DNA of 62,282 bases from Chloroflexota bacterium (GTDB taxonomy: Bacteria > Chloroflexota > Anaerolineae > Anaerolineales > Villigracilaceae): the NCBI GenBank assembly GCA_016235425.1, contig JACRLC010000038.1:1-62282 (forward strand), in the 5' to 3' direction. The translations under genes and the position numbers were made by a program. Numbering within the stretch: the first letter of the stretch is position 1; each line of letters starts with the position of its first letter. Below, one piece after another: positions 1 through 8,889 of the stretch. The notes below the pieces were generated by a model. That model saw nothing but the letters and a program-made list of their open reading frames with translations, was not told the DNA's origin and made no database searches.

Positions 1-828
1 TCAATTCTCAAGCAGTTGTTGTTCCGCTTTTCTAAAGAATGCGGGCAGGTTAGGTATTGTCCCAGTCCTGCGAATCGAGAGCCTTTTCAAGTTAAAATGG
101 ACTGTCTGGTGTATTGGTTTTTAAGGTGCAAAAGTCGAGGAATAACTCCACAAATTGAGGGCTTGCTCGAAGAAGATAAACTGCTTGCCAAGTTACAAGA
201 ACTATTCCCGCACGACAAGTTTGAACATCCTGGCAAAGGCGGCGACATTCTCCAGTTTGTAATTGAGCAAGGTCAACAAATTGGAATCATTGTCTATGAA
301 TGCAAAAAAGTAAAGAACTTTGACAAGAAACATATTGACCAAGCAAAAACCGCTAGGCGTATGCGTGGCGCAGATTTTGCGGTTCTCGTTACAAATGTTT
401 TTCCATCAAAGAAACAATACTACTTTGTGGAAAAAGCGGTTTTTGTGATTAGCCCTATCAGTCTCGAACCAATCACACAAACTCTACGAGATAGCTTGGT
501 CAGGATATATATGCTTCGCCTCTCAAATGAGGCAAAATCGAAGGCTGTTCAACAAGTTTATGATTATCTTTCGAGCAATGAATACTCGAACAAAGTGAAC
601 GACTTGGCTTCCCAATTAATGGATTTAGGGAAAGAATTAAAAACGGAGATTACATCGCACAAGAGAGTCTGGGAAAAGCGTTACAAAACTTATCAGAATC
701 TGTATATTGACATCGGTGTAATTGACCACAAATTGCGTACGCTCATCAAAGGATTGCCTGGAAGCAAGACTTTACAGTTGCCCGCACCACCAAAACAATT
801 TATAGATATTGAAGAACTTCAAGGCTAA
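1..828 (+). CDS. DUF2130-like protein, 5' end cut by window edge
   Basis: The frame is open from the first base, so the gene probably begins outside the window. From about residue 50 of the visible part the protein has the layout of DUF2130: GLLEEDKL, then GGDILQFV, a YECKK segment, ADFAVLVTNVFP, and a charged helical C-terminus. DUF2130 proteins are nuclease-fold-like proteins of unknown role, often next to restriction or phage genes. The first roughly 40 visible residues do not resemble the coiled-coil N-terminus expected, so an upstream frameshift or divergent start is possible. The gene is visibly more AT-rich than its neighbours, which suggests recent transfer. Confidence 0.6.
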   Translation, partial: SILKQLLFRFSKECGQVRYCPSPANREPFQVKMDCLVYWFLRCKSRGITPQIEGLLEEDKLLAKLQELFPHDKFEHPGKGGDILQFVIEQGQQIGIIVYECKKVKNFDKKHIDQAKTARRMRGADFAVLVTNVFPSKKQYYFVEKAVFVISPISLEPITQTLRDSLVRIYMLRLSNEAKSKAVQQVYDYLSSNEYSNKVNDLASQLMDLGKELKTEITSHKRVWEKRYKTYQNLYIDIGVIDHKLRTLIKGLPGSKTLQLPAPPKQFIDIEELQG

Positions 829-834
829 ACCAAA

Positions 835-862
835 AGACCTCCGAGCCCACCCTCGGAGGTCT
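835..862. terminator. Bidirectional hairpin between convergent genes
   Basis: An 11-bp perfect stem (835-845 with 852-862) with a 6-nt loop lies between the ends of the DUF2130-like gene and the convergent aldehyde dehydrogenase gene. There is no long T-run, so termination strength is uncertain. Confidence 0.6.
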
Positions 863-892
863 ACTCATCTATTCTCTAATTCTCTGAACTTC

Positions 893-3325
893 CTACTCCC
901 CCGTCGGCACCCAAATATTCTTGACCTGAGTCGCCTCGTGCAGGAACTCGTGACCTTCGCCTTGTTCGCGGGACATCCAATCGCGGGGCAGACCATAGCC
1001 TGTCCACGTGCGCTTCATGTTTGCGGCGGATTCGTTCTCGACATGGTAACTGCCTTCCGCCGAGCCGAAGTACCAGACCGAGTCAACGTCTTCATGCTGA
1101 ACAAGAGTTTTCGTTAAGTGGTCACGGTCACCTGTGACGATGTTGACCACGCCGCTAGGCACATCGGAGGTGTCAAGCACCTGATAGAAGTCCGTGGCAG
1201 AGAGCGGATATTTCTGGCTGGGGATCATCACCACAGTATTGCCACGTGCAATGGCAGGAGCCATCAGCGAGATAAACCCAAGCAAAGGCATTTCATCGGG
1301 GCAGGCAATGCCGATCACACCCATCGGTTCATTGACCGCGACTGTAATGCCACGCAAAGTTGTTTCCTGTACGGTGCCGCCGTATTTATCTGCCCATGCT
1401 GCGTAAGAGAATAATCTTTCAACAGACGCGTCCACTTCGGCTTGCGCGGACTTCTGCGTGCGTCCCGTCATTTCGACGATGCGTTTTACAAATTCAGCGT
1501 TACGAGCATCGAGATTTTCAGCGATGAAATATAAAATTTGCGAACGGTTGTAGCCGTGACGCATCGCCCAGCCTGACGTCCGCGCTTTGTGTGCTGCTTC
1601 CACTGCATCGCGGATGTCCTTGCGATTTCCGTCACCGACCTGACCGATCAATTTTCCCTTCGCGCTCAACACGCTCGAAGTGTACGCGCCGTCAGGACGA
1701 ACCTGCTTACCGCCGATGTACATCTTTGGCGTCCGATCTACCAGCGGAAGCGAATGTCCATTTGCCCGAGCAACCCCAGGCTGAGACGGAAGCGTGGGCA
1801 CATGTTCGCCCCACTTCTTCTTTTCATCCAGTACAAACTCAGGGCGTGGACGATCCATCCATGTCGGTCTTAAATATTCAAACAGACCTTCACGTCCGCC
1901 TTCGCGCCCATAGCCCGACTCGCGATAGCCGCCGAAGCCCGACGCGCCGTCAAATTGATTGGTGCAATTGACCCACACCGAACCCGCCTTGATCTTGCTC
2001 GCCACATCGAGCGCGAGGTTGATGTTATCGCTCCATACACTCGCCGCGAGACCATAGCGCGTGTTGTTCGCAACTTCGATGGCTTCGCTCGGCGTGCGGA
2101 ACGTGAGCGAGACCAGCACGGGTCCGAAAATTTCTTCCTGCACAGTCGCGGCGGCGGGGTCAAGCCCCGTGATGAGCGTCGGTTTATAAAACAGCCCTTT
2201 TTCGGGCAGCGCAATATTCGGCTGAAAACATTCGCCGCCTTCGGCAATGCCCGTCTTCACCCAGCCATCGATCGTGTCCCATTGCGACTGATCGACGATC
2301 GCGCCCATGTCAATTGATTTATCGAGCGGGTCGCCCACGCGCATGTGTTCCATGCGATTCTTTAATTTTTGGATAAACTTCGCTGCGACATTTTCCTGCA
2401 CGATCAACCTTGACCCTGCGCAACAAACCTGACCCTGATTAAACCAGATCGCATCAACCACCCCTTCAACTGCTCCATCCAAATCGGCATCATCAAACAC
2501 GACGAATGGACTCTTGCCCCCCAACTCCAGCGACAGTTTTTTGCCCGAGCCAGCCGTCTGCTTGCGGAGAGTTCGTCCCACATCCGTTGAACCCGTGAAT
2601 GCGATCTTATCCACATCGGAATGTTCAACGATCATCGAGCCCGCGCTGCTGCTTCCAGTAATGACATTTACAACGCCTGCGGGCAATCCCGCTTCGGCGA
2701 CAATTTCAGCGAACAACAACGCCGTGAGTCTTGTGTACGAAGCAGGCTTCAACACAACCGTGTTGCCCATCGCAATCGCAGGCGCGATCTTCCACGCCAG
2801 CATCAACAGCGGGAAATTCCACGGGATGATCTGCCCGACGACTCCGACGGGTTGATAGTCGCGCAGTTCGGTCTCCATCAACTGCGCCCAACCTGCATAA
2901 TAGTAAAAGTGACGCGCCAACAACGGCACATCGATATCGCGCGACTCGCGGATCGGCTTGCCGTTGTCCATCGACTCAAGCACTGCCAGCAAGCGCGAAT
3001 GCTTCTGAAGGTTGCGCGCAATTGCATAAAGATAACGCGCCCGCACCATACCAGGAGTCTTGCTCCAGGTTTTGAATGCTGTTCGGGCGGCGGCAAGCGC
3101 CGCGTCTACATCTTTCTTCTCCGCCTGCGTGGTCTCCGCCAACAATTCCCCATTCGCTGGATTGTATGACGGATAGAACTTCGCACCCTTCGGCGTCACC
3201 CACTCATTGTTGATGAACAAGCCGAACTTGCGTCCATGCTCATCCAGCCATGCTTTGACAGCATCAGGCGCTTCGGGGGCGGGTCCGTATTCCATACTTT
3301 TGAAGATTTCAAGTATTTTGCTCAT
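893..3325 (-). CDS. Two-domain aldehyde dehydrogenase, ALDH16 type
   Basis: NAD(P)-dependent oxidation of an aldehyde to a carboxylate. Residues 1-490 form a complete aldehyde dehydrogenase: PWNFP (N170), the GSTDVG cofactor loop, LSLELGG with general base E267, and GQVCCAGSR in which C301 aligns with the catalytic cysteine. Residues about 535-810 form a second ALDH-like domain with Rossmann and oligomerisation parts but no catalytic Cys or Glu. This architecture and the 810-residue length are those of ALDH16, whose bacterial members keep the active-site Cys. GGAG sits 6 nt before the ATG. It lies downstream of deoC on the same strand with a palindromic repeat between them, so acetaldehyde released by DeoC is a plausible substrate (inference). 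Confidence 0.9.
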   Translation of the reverse strand: MSKILEIFKSMEYGPAPEAPDAVKAWLDEHGRKFGLFINNEWVTPKGAKFYPSYNPANGELLAETTQAEKKDVDAALAAARTAFKTWSKTPGMVRARYLYAIARNLQKHSRLLAVLESMDNGKPIRESRDIDVPLLARHFYYYAGWAQLMETELRDYQPVGVVGQIIPWNFPLLMLAWKIAPAIAMGNTVVLKPASYTRLTALLFAEIVAEAGLPAGVVNVITGSSSAGSMIVEHSDVDKIAFTGSTDVGRTLRKQTAGSGKKLSLELGGKSPFVVFDDADLDGAVEGVVDAIWFNQGQVCCAGSRLIVQENVAAKFIQKLKNRMEHMRVGDPLDKSIDMGAIVDQSQWDTIDGWVKTGIAEGGECFQPNIALPEKGLFYKPTLITGLDPAAATVQEEIFGPVLVSLTFRTPSEAIEVANNTRYGLAASVWSDNINLALDVASKIKAGSVWVNCTNQFDGASGFGGYRESGYGREGGREGLFEYLRPTWMDRPRPEFVLDEKKKWGEHVPTLPSQPGVARANGHSLPLVDRTPKMYIGGKQVRPDGAYTSSVLSAKGKLIGQVGDGNRKDIRDAVEAAHKARTSGWAMRHGYNRSQILYFIAENLDARNAEFVKRIVEMTGRTQKSAQAEVDASVERLFSYAAWADKYGGTVQETTLRGITVAVNEPMGVIGIACPDEMPLLGFISLMAPAIARGNTVVMIPSQKYPLSATDFYQVLDTSDVPSGVVNIVTGDRDHLTKTLVQHEDVDSVWYFGSAEGSYHVENESAANMKRTWTGYGLPRDWMSREQGEGHEFLHEATQVKNIWVPTGE

Positions 3326-3342
3326 AAGTAACTCCAGTTCAA

Positions 3343-3417
3343 TTAACCGCGAAGCACGCTAAGGGCGCTAAGAAAACCCAAAAGAATCTTCGCGTTCTTT
3401 GCGCTCTTGGCGGTTAA
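3343..3417. repeat. Palindromic repeat, GCGAAG family, copy 1
   Basis: A 75-bp imperfect palindrome with perfect 8-bp ends TTAACCGC/GCGGTTAA and the inner pattern CGCGAAG...CGC.AAG...CTTTGCGCTCTT. It fills the deoC-ALDH16 gap. A related copy is at 45271-45331 and a more distant one at 32431-32500. Confidence 0.75.
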
Positions 3418-3424
3418 CCTGCTC

Positions 3425-4387
3425 TTATCCCATCGGCATGTGATGTTTCGCCGCGTAATGACCTGTGATGTAGTGATACAACTGCCGCTCGATGTCGGTG
3501 AGCAGACTGCTCGCGCCGATACGGAAAAGGTCATTCTTCAGCCATTCATCGCCGAGTTCTTCCTTCATCAGCGACTGCCACGCCATCGCCTGCTTCGCGG
3601 AGCTGATTCCGCCCGCGGGCTTGAACCCGACTTTGTAGCCGAAGCGGTCGAGATAATCGCGGATGGCGCGTGTCATCACCAGACTAAATTCCAACGTGGC
3701 ATTGACCGTTTCCTTGCCTGTCGAAGTTTTGATAAAGTCCGAGCCTGCCATCATCGCCACGAGGCTGGCTTGATAGACCTGCTTGAGCGTGCCAAGATCG
3801 CCAGTCGCCAAAATGGTCTTCATGTGCGCCGCGTCACCACATGCCGCACGGAATTGTTTGAGTTCGTCATACAGGGATTTCCAGTCGCCAGTCAAAACGT
3901 GGTTGCGGGAAATGACCACGTCAATTTCGCGCGCACCCGCTTCAATGGCCTGCTCGATCTCCTGAATGCGCTGAGGCAGGGGCGTCTGTCCCGCAGGAAA
4001 ACCCGTCGCAACGGAAGCAACTGGAATGTCCGAGCCACGAAGCGCTTCGACTGCGTCATGCACGCGATTTGGATACACACACACCGCGCCGACTGTCACT
4101 TTCTCGCCGTCGAGTCCAAGTCTTGCCAGCATATCTGCGCGGATAGGCTGTCTGGCTTTGGCGCACAGGCGCTTGACGCGGCCAGGCGTGTCATCGCCTG
4201 CGAGGGTGGTCAAGTCAATGCAGGTGACGGCACGCAACAACCATGCCGCCTGCCATTCCTTTTTGACAGTGCGACGCTTGGGCAAAGACTCAACGCGCCG
4301 CTCCACCGCGCTCTTGTTGACGTGCGCACCCATCACCCAATCGAGGTCAAGCGGGGTTCCGGGATTTCGATTATTTTGGGAAGTCAT
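3425..4387 (-). CDS. deoC: Deoxyribose-phosphate aldolase
   Basis: Cleaves 2-deoxyribose-5-phosphate into acetaldehyde and glyceraldehyde-3-phosphate. It is a class I aldolase: the Schiff-base lysine is K220 in DFIKTSTGK and the second catalytic lysine K256 in GFKPAGG. The 320-residue length with an N-terminal extension of about 70 residues matches the long, eukaryote-like DeoC type. AAGG lies about 8 nt before the ATG. The ALDH16 gene follows on the same strand, and a pyrimidine-nucleoside phosphorylase is encoded at 51.4-52.7 kb, so the window covers two steps of deoxynucleoside salvage. Confidence 0.95.
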   Translation of the reverse strand: MTSQNNRNPGTPLDLDWVMGAHVNKSAVERRVESLPKRRTVKKEWQAAWLLRAVTCIDLTTLAGDDTPGRVKRLCAKARQPIRADMLARLGLDGEKVTVGAVCVYPNRVHDAVEALRGSDIPVASVATGFPAGQTPLPQRIQEIEQAIEAGAREIDVVISRNHVLTGDWKSLYDELKQFRAACGDAAHMKTILATGDLGTLKQVYQASLVAMMAGSDFIKTSTGKETVNATLEFSLVMTRAIRDYLDRFGYKVGFKPAGGISSAKQAMAWQSLMKEELGDEWLKNDLFRIGASSLLTDIERQLYHYITGHYAAKHHMPMG

Positions 4388-4554
4388 GGGATAAACCTTA
4401 TTCTGTTTGCGCGAAACGCGCAGGGTTTGTAAGACATTTCTGAGGCAAATATATCACAATGTTCTGCTGACATTATACAGCGATTGGACTCGGAGGTCTG
4501 CCATACCTGGCGAAATTCCAAACAGGAAATGATGGTAGGGATTTTGGACTCTAC

Positions 4555-4582
4555 TTGAAAATTAATTTTGGCATGTTATACT
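4555..4582 (+). promoter_or_regulatory. Sigma-70-like promoter for the 4626 gene
   Basis: TTGAAA at 4555-4560, a 16-nt spacer and TATACT at 4577-4582, 43 nt before the start codon of the small gene downstream. Confidence 0.5.
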
Positions 4583-4625
4583 TTTTTAATAACGTTTCTC
4601 TTAGAGGTAGAAGAGTGAGGCAAAT

Positions 4626-4889
4626 ATGGACAGGTATCTTATCGAGTCCCGGCATGACAACCTCAACTGCGAACAGGTGGTGAAAGACGTTTTCGCGGCG
4701 GGATATTTACATCACTTCGAATGGGGCTGTAAAGACAACGACCACACCGCCTGGGCAATCGTGGAAGCCGAAAGCATTGAGCATGCAAGACAGATCATTC
4801 CATGGTACTTGCGGGACCAGGCGCGCATTGTGCGATTGGTGAAGTTCGAGATTGCTGAAGAAGAGCATACAAAATCAGACAATTCGTGA
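4626..4889 (+). CDS. Small conserved hypothetical protein, 87 aa
   Basis: I do not recognise a named function. The protein is soluble, without signal or membrane segment. It has a RYLIESRHD start, a central HHFEWGCKDNDHTAW segment, and a helix before the basic RIVRLVKFE strand. The predicted beta-alpha-beta alternation is compatible with a small ferredoxin-like (dimeric alpha/beta barrel) fold. It is a single-gene unit, with its own promoter (4555-4582), GTGAGG before the ATG and a strong terminator at 4897-4930. Its divergent neighbour is deoC. The clustered His, Cys and Asp residues could bind a metal, but that is speculation. Confidence 0.75.
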   Translation: MDRYLIESRHDNLNCEQVVKDVFAAGYLHHFEWGCKDNDHTAWAIVEAESIEHARQIIPWYLRDQARIVRLVKFEIAEEEHTKSDNS

Positions 4890-4896
4890 ACAAAAA

Positions 4897-4930
4897 ACTC
4901 CCGAAGCATTTTCACTTCGGAAGTTTTTAT
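4897..4930. terminator. Intrinsic terminator
   Basis: A stem of about 10 bp (4897-4906 with 4915-4924) with an 8-nt loop, followed by a T-run and preceded by an A-run. It can serve the small gene on plus and the citrate synthase gene on minus. Confidence 0.8.
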
Positions 4931-4998
4931 CGTTATAAAAGCTTGTTCGTTCGCGAGCAGGATGCACGTTTCGCGCAACTGCATCCGAACCCGGCTTA

Positions 4999-6315
4999 TT
5001 ACGCGGGCTGTGTTGCTTTCGCAACCACGTCTTCCAACATCTTCGTCGTCACTGACTTGGGACGTTCGATGGGCTGACCCAGCGCACGCGCCCACACGTA
5101 GTTGGCGGTCACGCCGAGGGCGCGGCCAACGCCAAACAGCACCGTGTAGAAATCAAATTCGCGCACGCCGTAGTAATACTGCAACGTGCCAGAGATGGCG
5201 TCCACGTTCGGCGCGGGGTTCTTGGCTTTGCCCTGTTCCTTCAACACGGCTGGCACAACGTCGAAGACCATATCCGCCAAACGGACAAGTTCATCCTGCG
5301 GGAAGTGCTTTTTGGCAAATTCCATCTGCGCGGTGAAGCGGGGATCGGGCACGCGCAGGACTGCATGACCATAGCCGGGGATGACCTTGCCGCTGTTGAG
5401 CGTGTCCCACGCGAATTTATACAGGTCATCGCGCGATGGAACGCCGCCGAACTTTTTATGGACATCCAGCAGCCAACCGAGACATTCCTGATTCGCAAGT
5501 CCGTGTAATGGGCCGGCAAGTCCGCACATGCCTGCGGAGAAGGCGTAGTAAATATCGGCCAGCGACGAGCCGACCAAATGCGTCGCGTGCGCGCTGACGT
5601 TGCCCGACTCATGGTCGGAGTGCAGGATGAAGTACAGACGAGCCAAATCAGCATAACCCTTCTGGTCTTCCACGCCGAGCATCCTGGCAAAGTTCGCACC
5701 GTAATCCAGGCTGGGATCGAACTCAGGCTGTTTGCCGTCTTTATATTTCAAGTTGTAAATGTAGGCGGCCACCACCGATAATTCGGCGGTGAGGTTGAGT
5801 GAATCTTCGAGCGCGGGCATCCAGTACTCGTCCTTCTTCATGCCTTCGTGATACCTGCGCGTGAACTCGGATTGGGGAGCAAGCGACTGGATGGCAAGCA
5901 CGAACAACGTCATCGGATGCGTATGTTTAGGCATACTGCGAAGCATGGCAAAGACGTGCTGTGGGACGTGGCATCGCTTAATCCATTCGGATTCCACGGC
6001 CTCGGCCTGTTCTTTTGTGGGGACTTCGCCGATCATCAGCAGATAATACAAACCGCCAACGTAAGGCATCTCCGCACCGTCGGGCTTGGGAAGCGCGGCG
6101 ATGACTTCGGGGATGGACATGCCGCGAAAACGGATGCCTTCCGCGGGGTCCGCAAAAGAGATGTCGGTCAACAGCGATTTGATATCGCGCATCCCGCCGA
6201 CGATTTGTCCAACATTAACTTCGGCTACTTTTACTTCGGAATGTTCCTTGGCAAGTTTCTTGATCCGTTCGCGCCAATCGGGAAGTTGCGCCTGAATTTT
6301 TTCTTGTAAGATCAT
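4999..6315 (-). CDS. gltA: Citrate synthase, long (mitochondrial-like) type
   Basis: Condenses oxaloacetate with acetyl-CoA to citrate. At 438 residues it belongs to the long, mitochondrial-like group rather than the usual bacterial types. The substrate and catalytic histidines are in HSDHESGNVSAHA, GPLHGLANQE and GYGHAVLRVPDPRF, and the catalytic aspartate is in the REFDFYT region. GGAG is 7 nt before the ATG. It lies directly downstream of malate dehydrogenase on the same strand, separated only by a 143-bp inverted-repeat element, so co-transcription as a two-step TCA module (malate to oxaloacetate to citrate) is likely. Confidence 0.95.
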   Translation of the reverse strand: MILQEKIQAQLPDWRERIKKLAKEHSEVKVAEVNVGQIVGGMRDIKSLLTDISFADPAEGIRFRGMSIPEVIAALPKPDGAEMPYVGGLYYLLMIGEVPTKEQAEAVESEWIKRCHVPQHVFAMLRSMPKHTHPMTLFVLAIQSLAPQSEFTRRYHEGMKKDEYWMPALEDSLNLTAELSVVAAYIYNLKYKDGKQPEFDPSLDYGANFARMLGVEDQKGYADLARLYFILHSDHESGNVSAHATHLVGSSLADIYYAFSAGMCGLAGPLHGLANQECLGWLLDVHKKFGGVPSRDDLYKFAWDTLNSGKVIPGYGHAVLRVPDPRFTAQMEFAKKHFPQDELVRLADMVFDVVPAVLKEQGKAKNPAPNVDAISGTLQYYYGVREFDFYTVLFGVGRALGVTANYVWARALGQPIERPKSVTTKMLEDVVAKATQPA

Positions 6316-6334
6316 GAGATGCTCCTAATGATTT

Positions 6335-6477
6335 ATGTCATTGCGAGGGGCGTTCGGCCTGCCCCGACGTTCTTTCGGGGTGCGACGAAGCAATCCCTGA
6401 TTAATCGGCGAAAACTACTCTACAAGATTCGCCCGTTTAATGGGAGATTGCTTCACGGCTTGCGCTCGCAATGACAT
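6335..6477. repeat. 143-bp inverted-repeat element, ATGTCATTGCGAG ends
   Basis: Perfect 13-bp terminal inverted repeats (6335-6347 and 6465-6477) enclose two internal GAAGCAATC/GATTGCTTC motifs. Elements with this end sequence are widespread non-coding repeats in environmental bacteria. This copy fills the mdh-gltA gap, ending 1 base before the mdh stop codon. Confidence 0.85.
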
Positions 6478-6478
6478 A

Positions 6479-7414
6479 CTAAATCTTCACCAATTTCTTC
6501 AACGCCTCATGCGTCTCTTTCACCGACGCGGCGGACTTTTCAAACATGGCCTTCTCTTCATCGTCGAATTTATATTCGATGATGCGCTCCATGCCTTTGC
6601 GTCCGAGTTGAACAGGAACGCCGAAGAACATATCGCTCAGGCCGTATTCGCCATTCATGTACGCGGCGCATGGGACAATCAAATGCTTGTCCTTGAGAAT
6701 CGCCTCGGCCATCTGCGCGACCGCGGCGGACGGCGCGTAAAAAGCCGAGCCTGTCTTGAGCAGGTTCACGATTTCGCCGCCGCCCTTCCTCGTCCGGTTG
6801 ACAATTGCTTCTAAACGGTCAGCAGGCAGATAGTCCCGGAGAGGAACGCCTGCAATGTTGGAATGGCGCGTAAGCGGGACCATCTCATCGCCGTGTCCGC
6901 CCAAAACGTAGCAGTCAATATTTTCAACACTCACACCCGTTTCCATCGCGACGAATGCGCGCATGCGGGCGGAGTCCAAAATACCGGCCTGTCCAACAAC
7001 GCGTTCACGCGGCAATCCCGTGAGCTTCATCGTCAGGTAAGCCATCGTATCGAGCGGGTTGGTCAACACGATGTAAATGGCATCCGGCGAATGTTTGAGC
7101 GTTTCGGCCGCGGCCTTGCCGACAATCTCCGCATTCGCAGAAAGCAAATCATCACGGCTCATACCCGGCTTGCGCGGCAAGCCTGCCGTGATGATGATAA
7201 TGTCGGAGCCTTTGGTTGCGGCATAATCATTCGAACCAACAATCTCCACATCCTTGCCGATGATGGGCATTGCCTCCGCCATATCGAGGCCCTTGCCCTG
7301 CGGCATTCCTTCAACAACGTCCACAAGAACCAAATCGGCGAGCTCGCGTTCAGCCAGCCAGTGAGCGGCTGTTGAACCCGTCATGCCTGCACCGATAATC
7401 GAGATTTTATTCAT
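6479..7414 (-). CDS. mdh: Malate dehydrogenase, LDH-like type
   Basis: Oxidises malate to oxaloacetate with NAD. The Rossmann glycines are in IIGAGMTGS (residues 6-14). Substrate arginines lie in GLPRKPGMSR (R81, R87), TNPLD holds the catalytic-site Asn/Asp pair, and H174 in GGHGDEMVPL is the proton acceptor. The 311-residue length is that of the tetrameric, lactate-dehydrogenase-like bacterial MDH. GGAGG lies 6 nt before the ATG. It is upstream of gltA on the same strand. Confidence 0.95.
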   Translation of the reverse strand: MNKISIIGAGMTGSTAAHWLAERELADLVLVDVVEGMPQGKGLDMAEAMPIIGKDVEIVGSNDYAATKGSDIIIITAGLPRKPGMSRDDLLSANAEIVGKAAAETLKHSPDAIYIVLTNPLDTMAYLTMKLTGLPRERVVGQAGILDSARMRAFVAMETGVSVENIDCYVLGGHGDEMVPLTRHSNIAGVPLRDYLPADRLEAIVNRTRKGGGEIVNLLKTGSAFYAPSAAVAQMAEAILKDKHLIVPCAAYMNGEYGLSDMFFGVPVQLGRKGMERIIEYKFDDEEKAMFEKSAASVKETHEALKKLVKI

Positions 7415-7514
7415 CGTTCCTCCAAGGCTTAAGTTTGCTGGATTTTAGTCCAGACTTTATCACTCGCAAAGTTAATTTTTGTCACATTTTTAGATGTGAT
7501 TTTATGACAAAGTT

Positions 7515-7585
7515 GGAGTCCAACGTCTCCCGACGTTGGATTTTGATTCTGGCAGGAATTTCCAAAGTCTGGAGACTTTGGACTC
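7515..7585. repeat. Bipartite palindromic element, copy 1
   Basis: Two adjacent hairpins, TCCAACGT/ACGTTGGA (7519-7540) and TCCAAAGT/ACTTTGGA (7561-7582), bounded by GGAGTCC and GGACTC. This copy has about 18 extra bases between the hairpins. Other copies are at 40641-40693, 44127-44180 and, within queA, 56575-56627. Confidence 0.85.
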
Positions 7586-7602
7586 TGAAAATATATCATT
7601 AC

Positions 7603-7644
7603 CAAAAAGAGAGACTTCCCCGACCGATTCGGAAAAGTCTCTCT
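7603..7644 (-). terminator. Intrinsic terminator of trxB
   Basis: Read on the minus strand, the stem AGAGAGACTT/AAGTCTCTCT (7644-7635 with 7617-7608) is followed by TTTTT at 7608-7604, 18 nt after the trxB stop codon. Confidence 0.85.
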
Positions 7645-7661
7645 CGCTTCTTCCTTGACCT

Positions 7662-8633
7662 TTAGCCTGATTCCGCTTCGAGAAATCTCGTCGCCTGAAT
7701 GGCCGCCGCGGCCCCCATCCCCGCCGAAGTGACCACCTGCCTGAAATGCGGGTCTGCCACCTCCCCCGCCGCGTAGACCCCTGCCACACTCGTTTCCATC
7801 TTATCGTTGACTGTGATATAGCCGAGGCCGCTCATTTCGAGTTGGCCTTTGAACATCTGCGTATTCGGCGTGTGACCGATAAAGATGAACAGGCCGTCGG
7901 TTTCGTAAATCGTCTCTTCGCCGGTCTTCACATTCTTCAACTTTAAGGCTTCGAGTTTTTCCGTACCAATCACTTCTGTGACGACTGTATTCCAAATGAA
8001 ATTGACCTTCGGATGTTCCATGGCGCGCTTCTGCAAAATGGGACTGGCGCGCAACTCTTCGCGGCGATGGATAATGGTCACAGACGACGCGTAACGCGTG
8101 ATAAAGAGTCCCTCTTCAATCGCACTGTCGCCGCCACCCACGATGACGACCTTCTTGTCCTTGAAAAACCAGCCGTCGCAGGTCGCACAATACGAAACGC
8201 CGCGCCCCGTCAACTCAACTTCGCCTGGGACGTTGAGATGATTCGGGCTTGCACCCGTCGTGACGACGAGCGTATCCGCTTTGTACTCACCGTTATCGGT
8301 TGTAACTTTGAACGGACGTTGAGACAAGTCCACTTCGTGCGCGGTGTCGAATTCAACCGCCGCGCCGAAATGCTCGGCCTGCTTCTGGAACAACTCGCCC
8401 AACTGCGCCCCGCCCACGCCCTCAGGAAAACCAGGGTAGTTTTCGATGGCAAACGTCAATGCGGCCTGGCCGCCTAGTTGCGTGCCTGTCAAAACCACGG
8501 GCGCAAGTTCCGCTCGCGCCGCGTAAAGTGCCGCCGAAAGACCTGCAGGCCCTGAACCGAGCACCAGCATTTTGACATGCTTTGAATTCCCGTTACTGTT
8601 TGAAGGGGTTGAAACATTACCTAGATTGAACAT
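7662..8633 (-). CDS. trxB: Thioredoxin-disulfide reductase
   Basis: FAD enzyme passing electrons from NADPH to thioredoxin. It has a FAD-binding GSGPAG at residues 26-31, the redox disulfide C149-ATC-C152 in YCATCDG, the second dinucleotide fold VIVGGGDSA, and the C-terminal YAAGEVAD FAD motif. The 323-residue length includes an N-terminal extension of about 20 Ser/Asn-rich residues. An internal start at M22 is possible, but GAGGAAG before the first ATG favours the long form. A selenocysteine peroxiredoxin at 55 kb is a plausible indirect client of the thioredoxin system. Confidence 0.95.
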   Translation of the reverse strand: MFNLGNVSTPSNSNGNSKHVKMLVLGSGPAGLSAALYAARAELAPVVLTGTQLGGQAALTFAIENYPGFPEGVGGAQLGELFQKQAEHFGAAVEFDTAHEVDLSQRPFKVTTDNGEYKADTLVVTTGASPNHLNVPGEVELTGRGVSYCATCDGWFFKDKKVVIVGGGDSAIEEGLFITRYASSVTIIHRREELRASPILQKRAMEHPKVNFIWNTVVTEVIGTEKLEALKLKNVKTGEETIYETDGLFIFIGHTPNTQMFKGQLEMSGLGYITVNDKMETSVAGVYAAGEVADPHFRQVVTSAGMGAAAAIQATRFLEAESG

Positions 8634-8756
8634 AAACTTCCTCAGTTTGTTTTTGAAGCGACTGTCGCCGCCGAAATCAAGACGTTGTTTGCGGGTTCAT
8701 TATTACCGCCCCGCATTGTATCAGATGCTCACGCGCGTGAAAAGTTGCATTCGGAC

Positions 8757-8815
8757 TTCGCCTTGAGCGGAGCGACGAGCGCATGTCAAGGAGCGCAGTC
8801 GAAGGGCGATGTCCG
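8757..8815. repeat. Degenerate TCGACTGCGCTC-type intergenic repeat, copy 1
   Basis: An imperfect inverted repeat with CTTCGCCTTGAGCGG at one end and GCAGTCGAAGGGCGAT at the other, in the 256-bp gap between trxB and the next gene. Related copies are at 9253-9316 and 12706-12818. I see nothing else clear in the gap. Confidence 0.6.
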
Positions 8816-8889
8816 AAGCAACCTCCGTCTGCATACAATTGAACTTTGAAATCAAATGACGTATAGTTTAAACGAAAGGACGGTGTGGG

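Noticed and set aside
3407-4432. 341-residue plus-strand frame opposite deoC
   Set aside because: It is the antisense shadow of deoC, which has full active-site motifs; the antisense translation has none.
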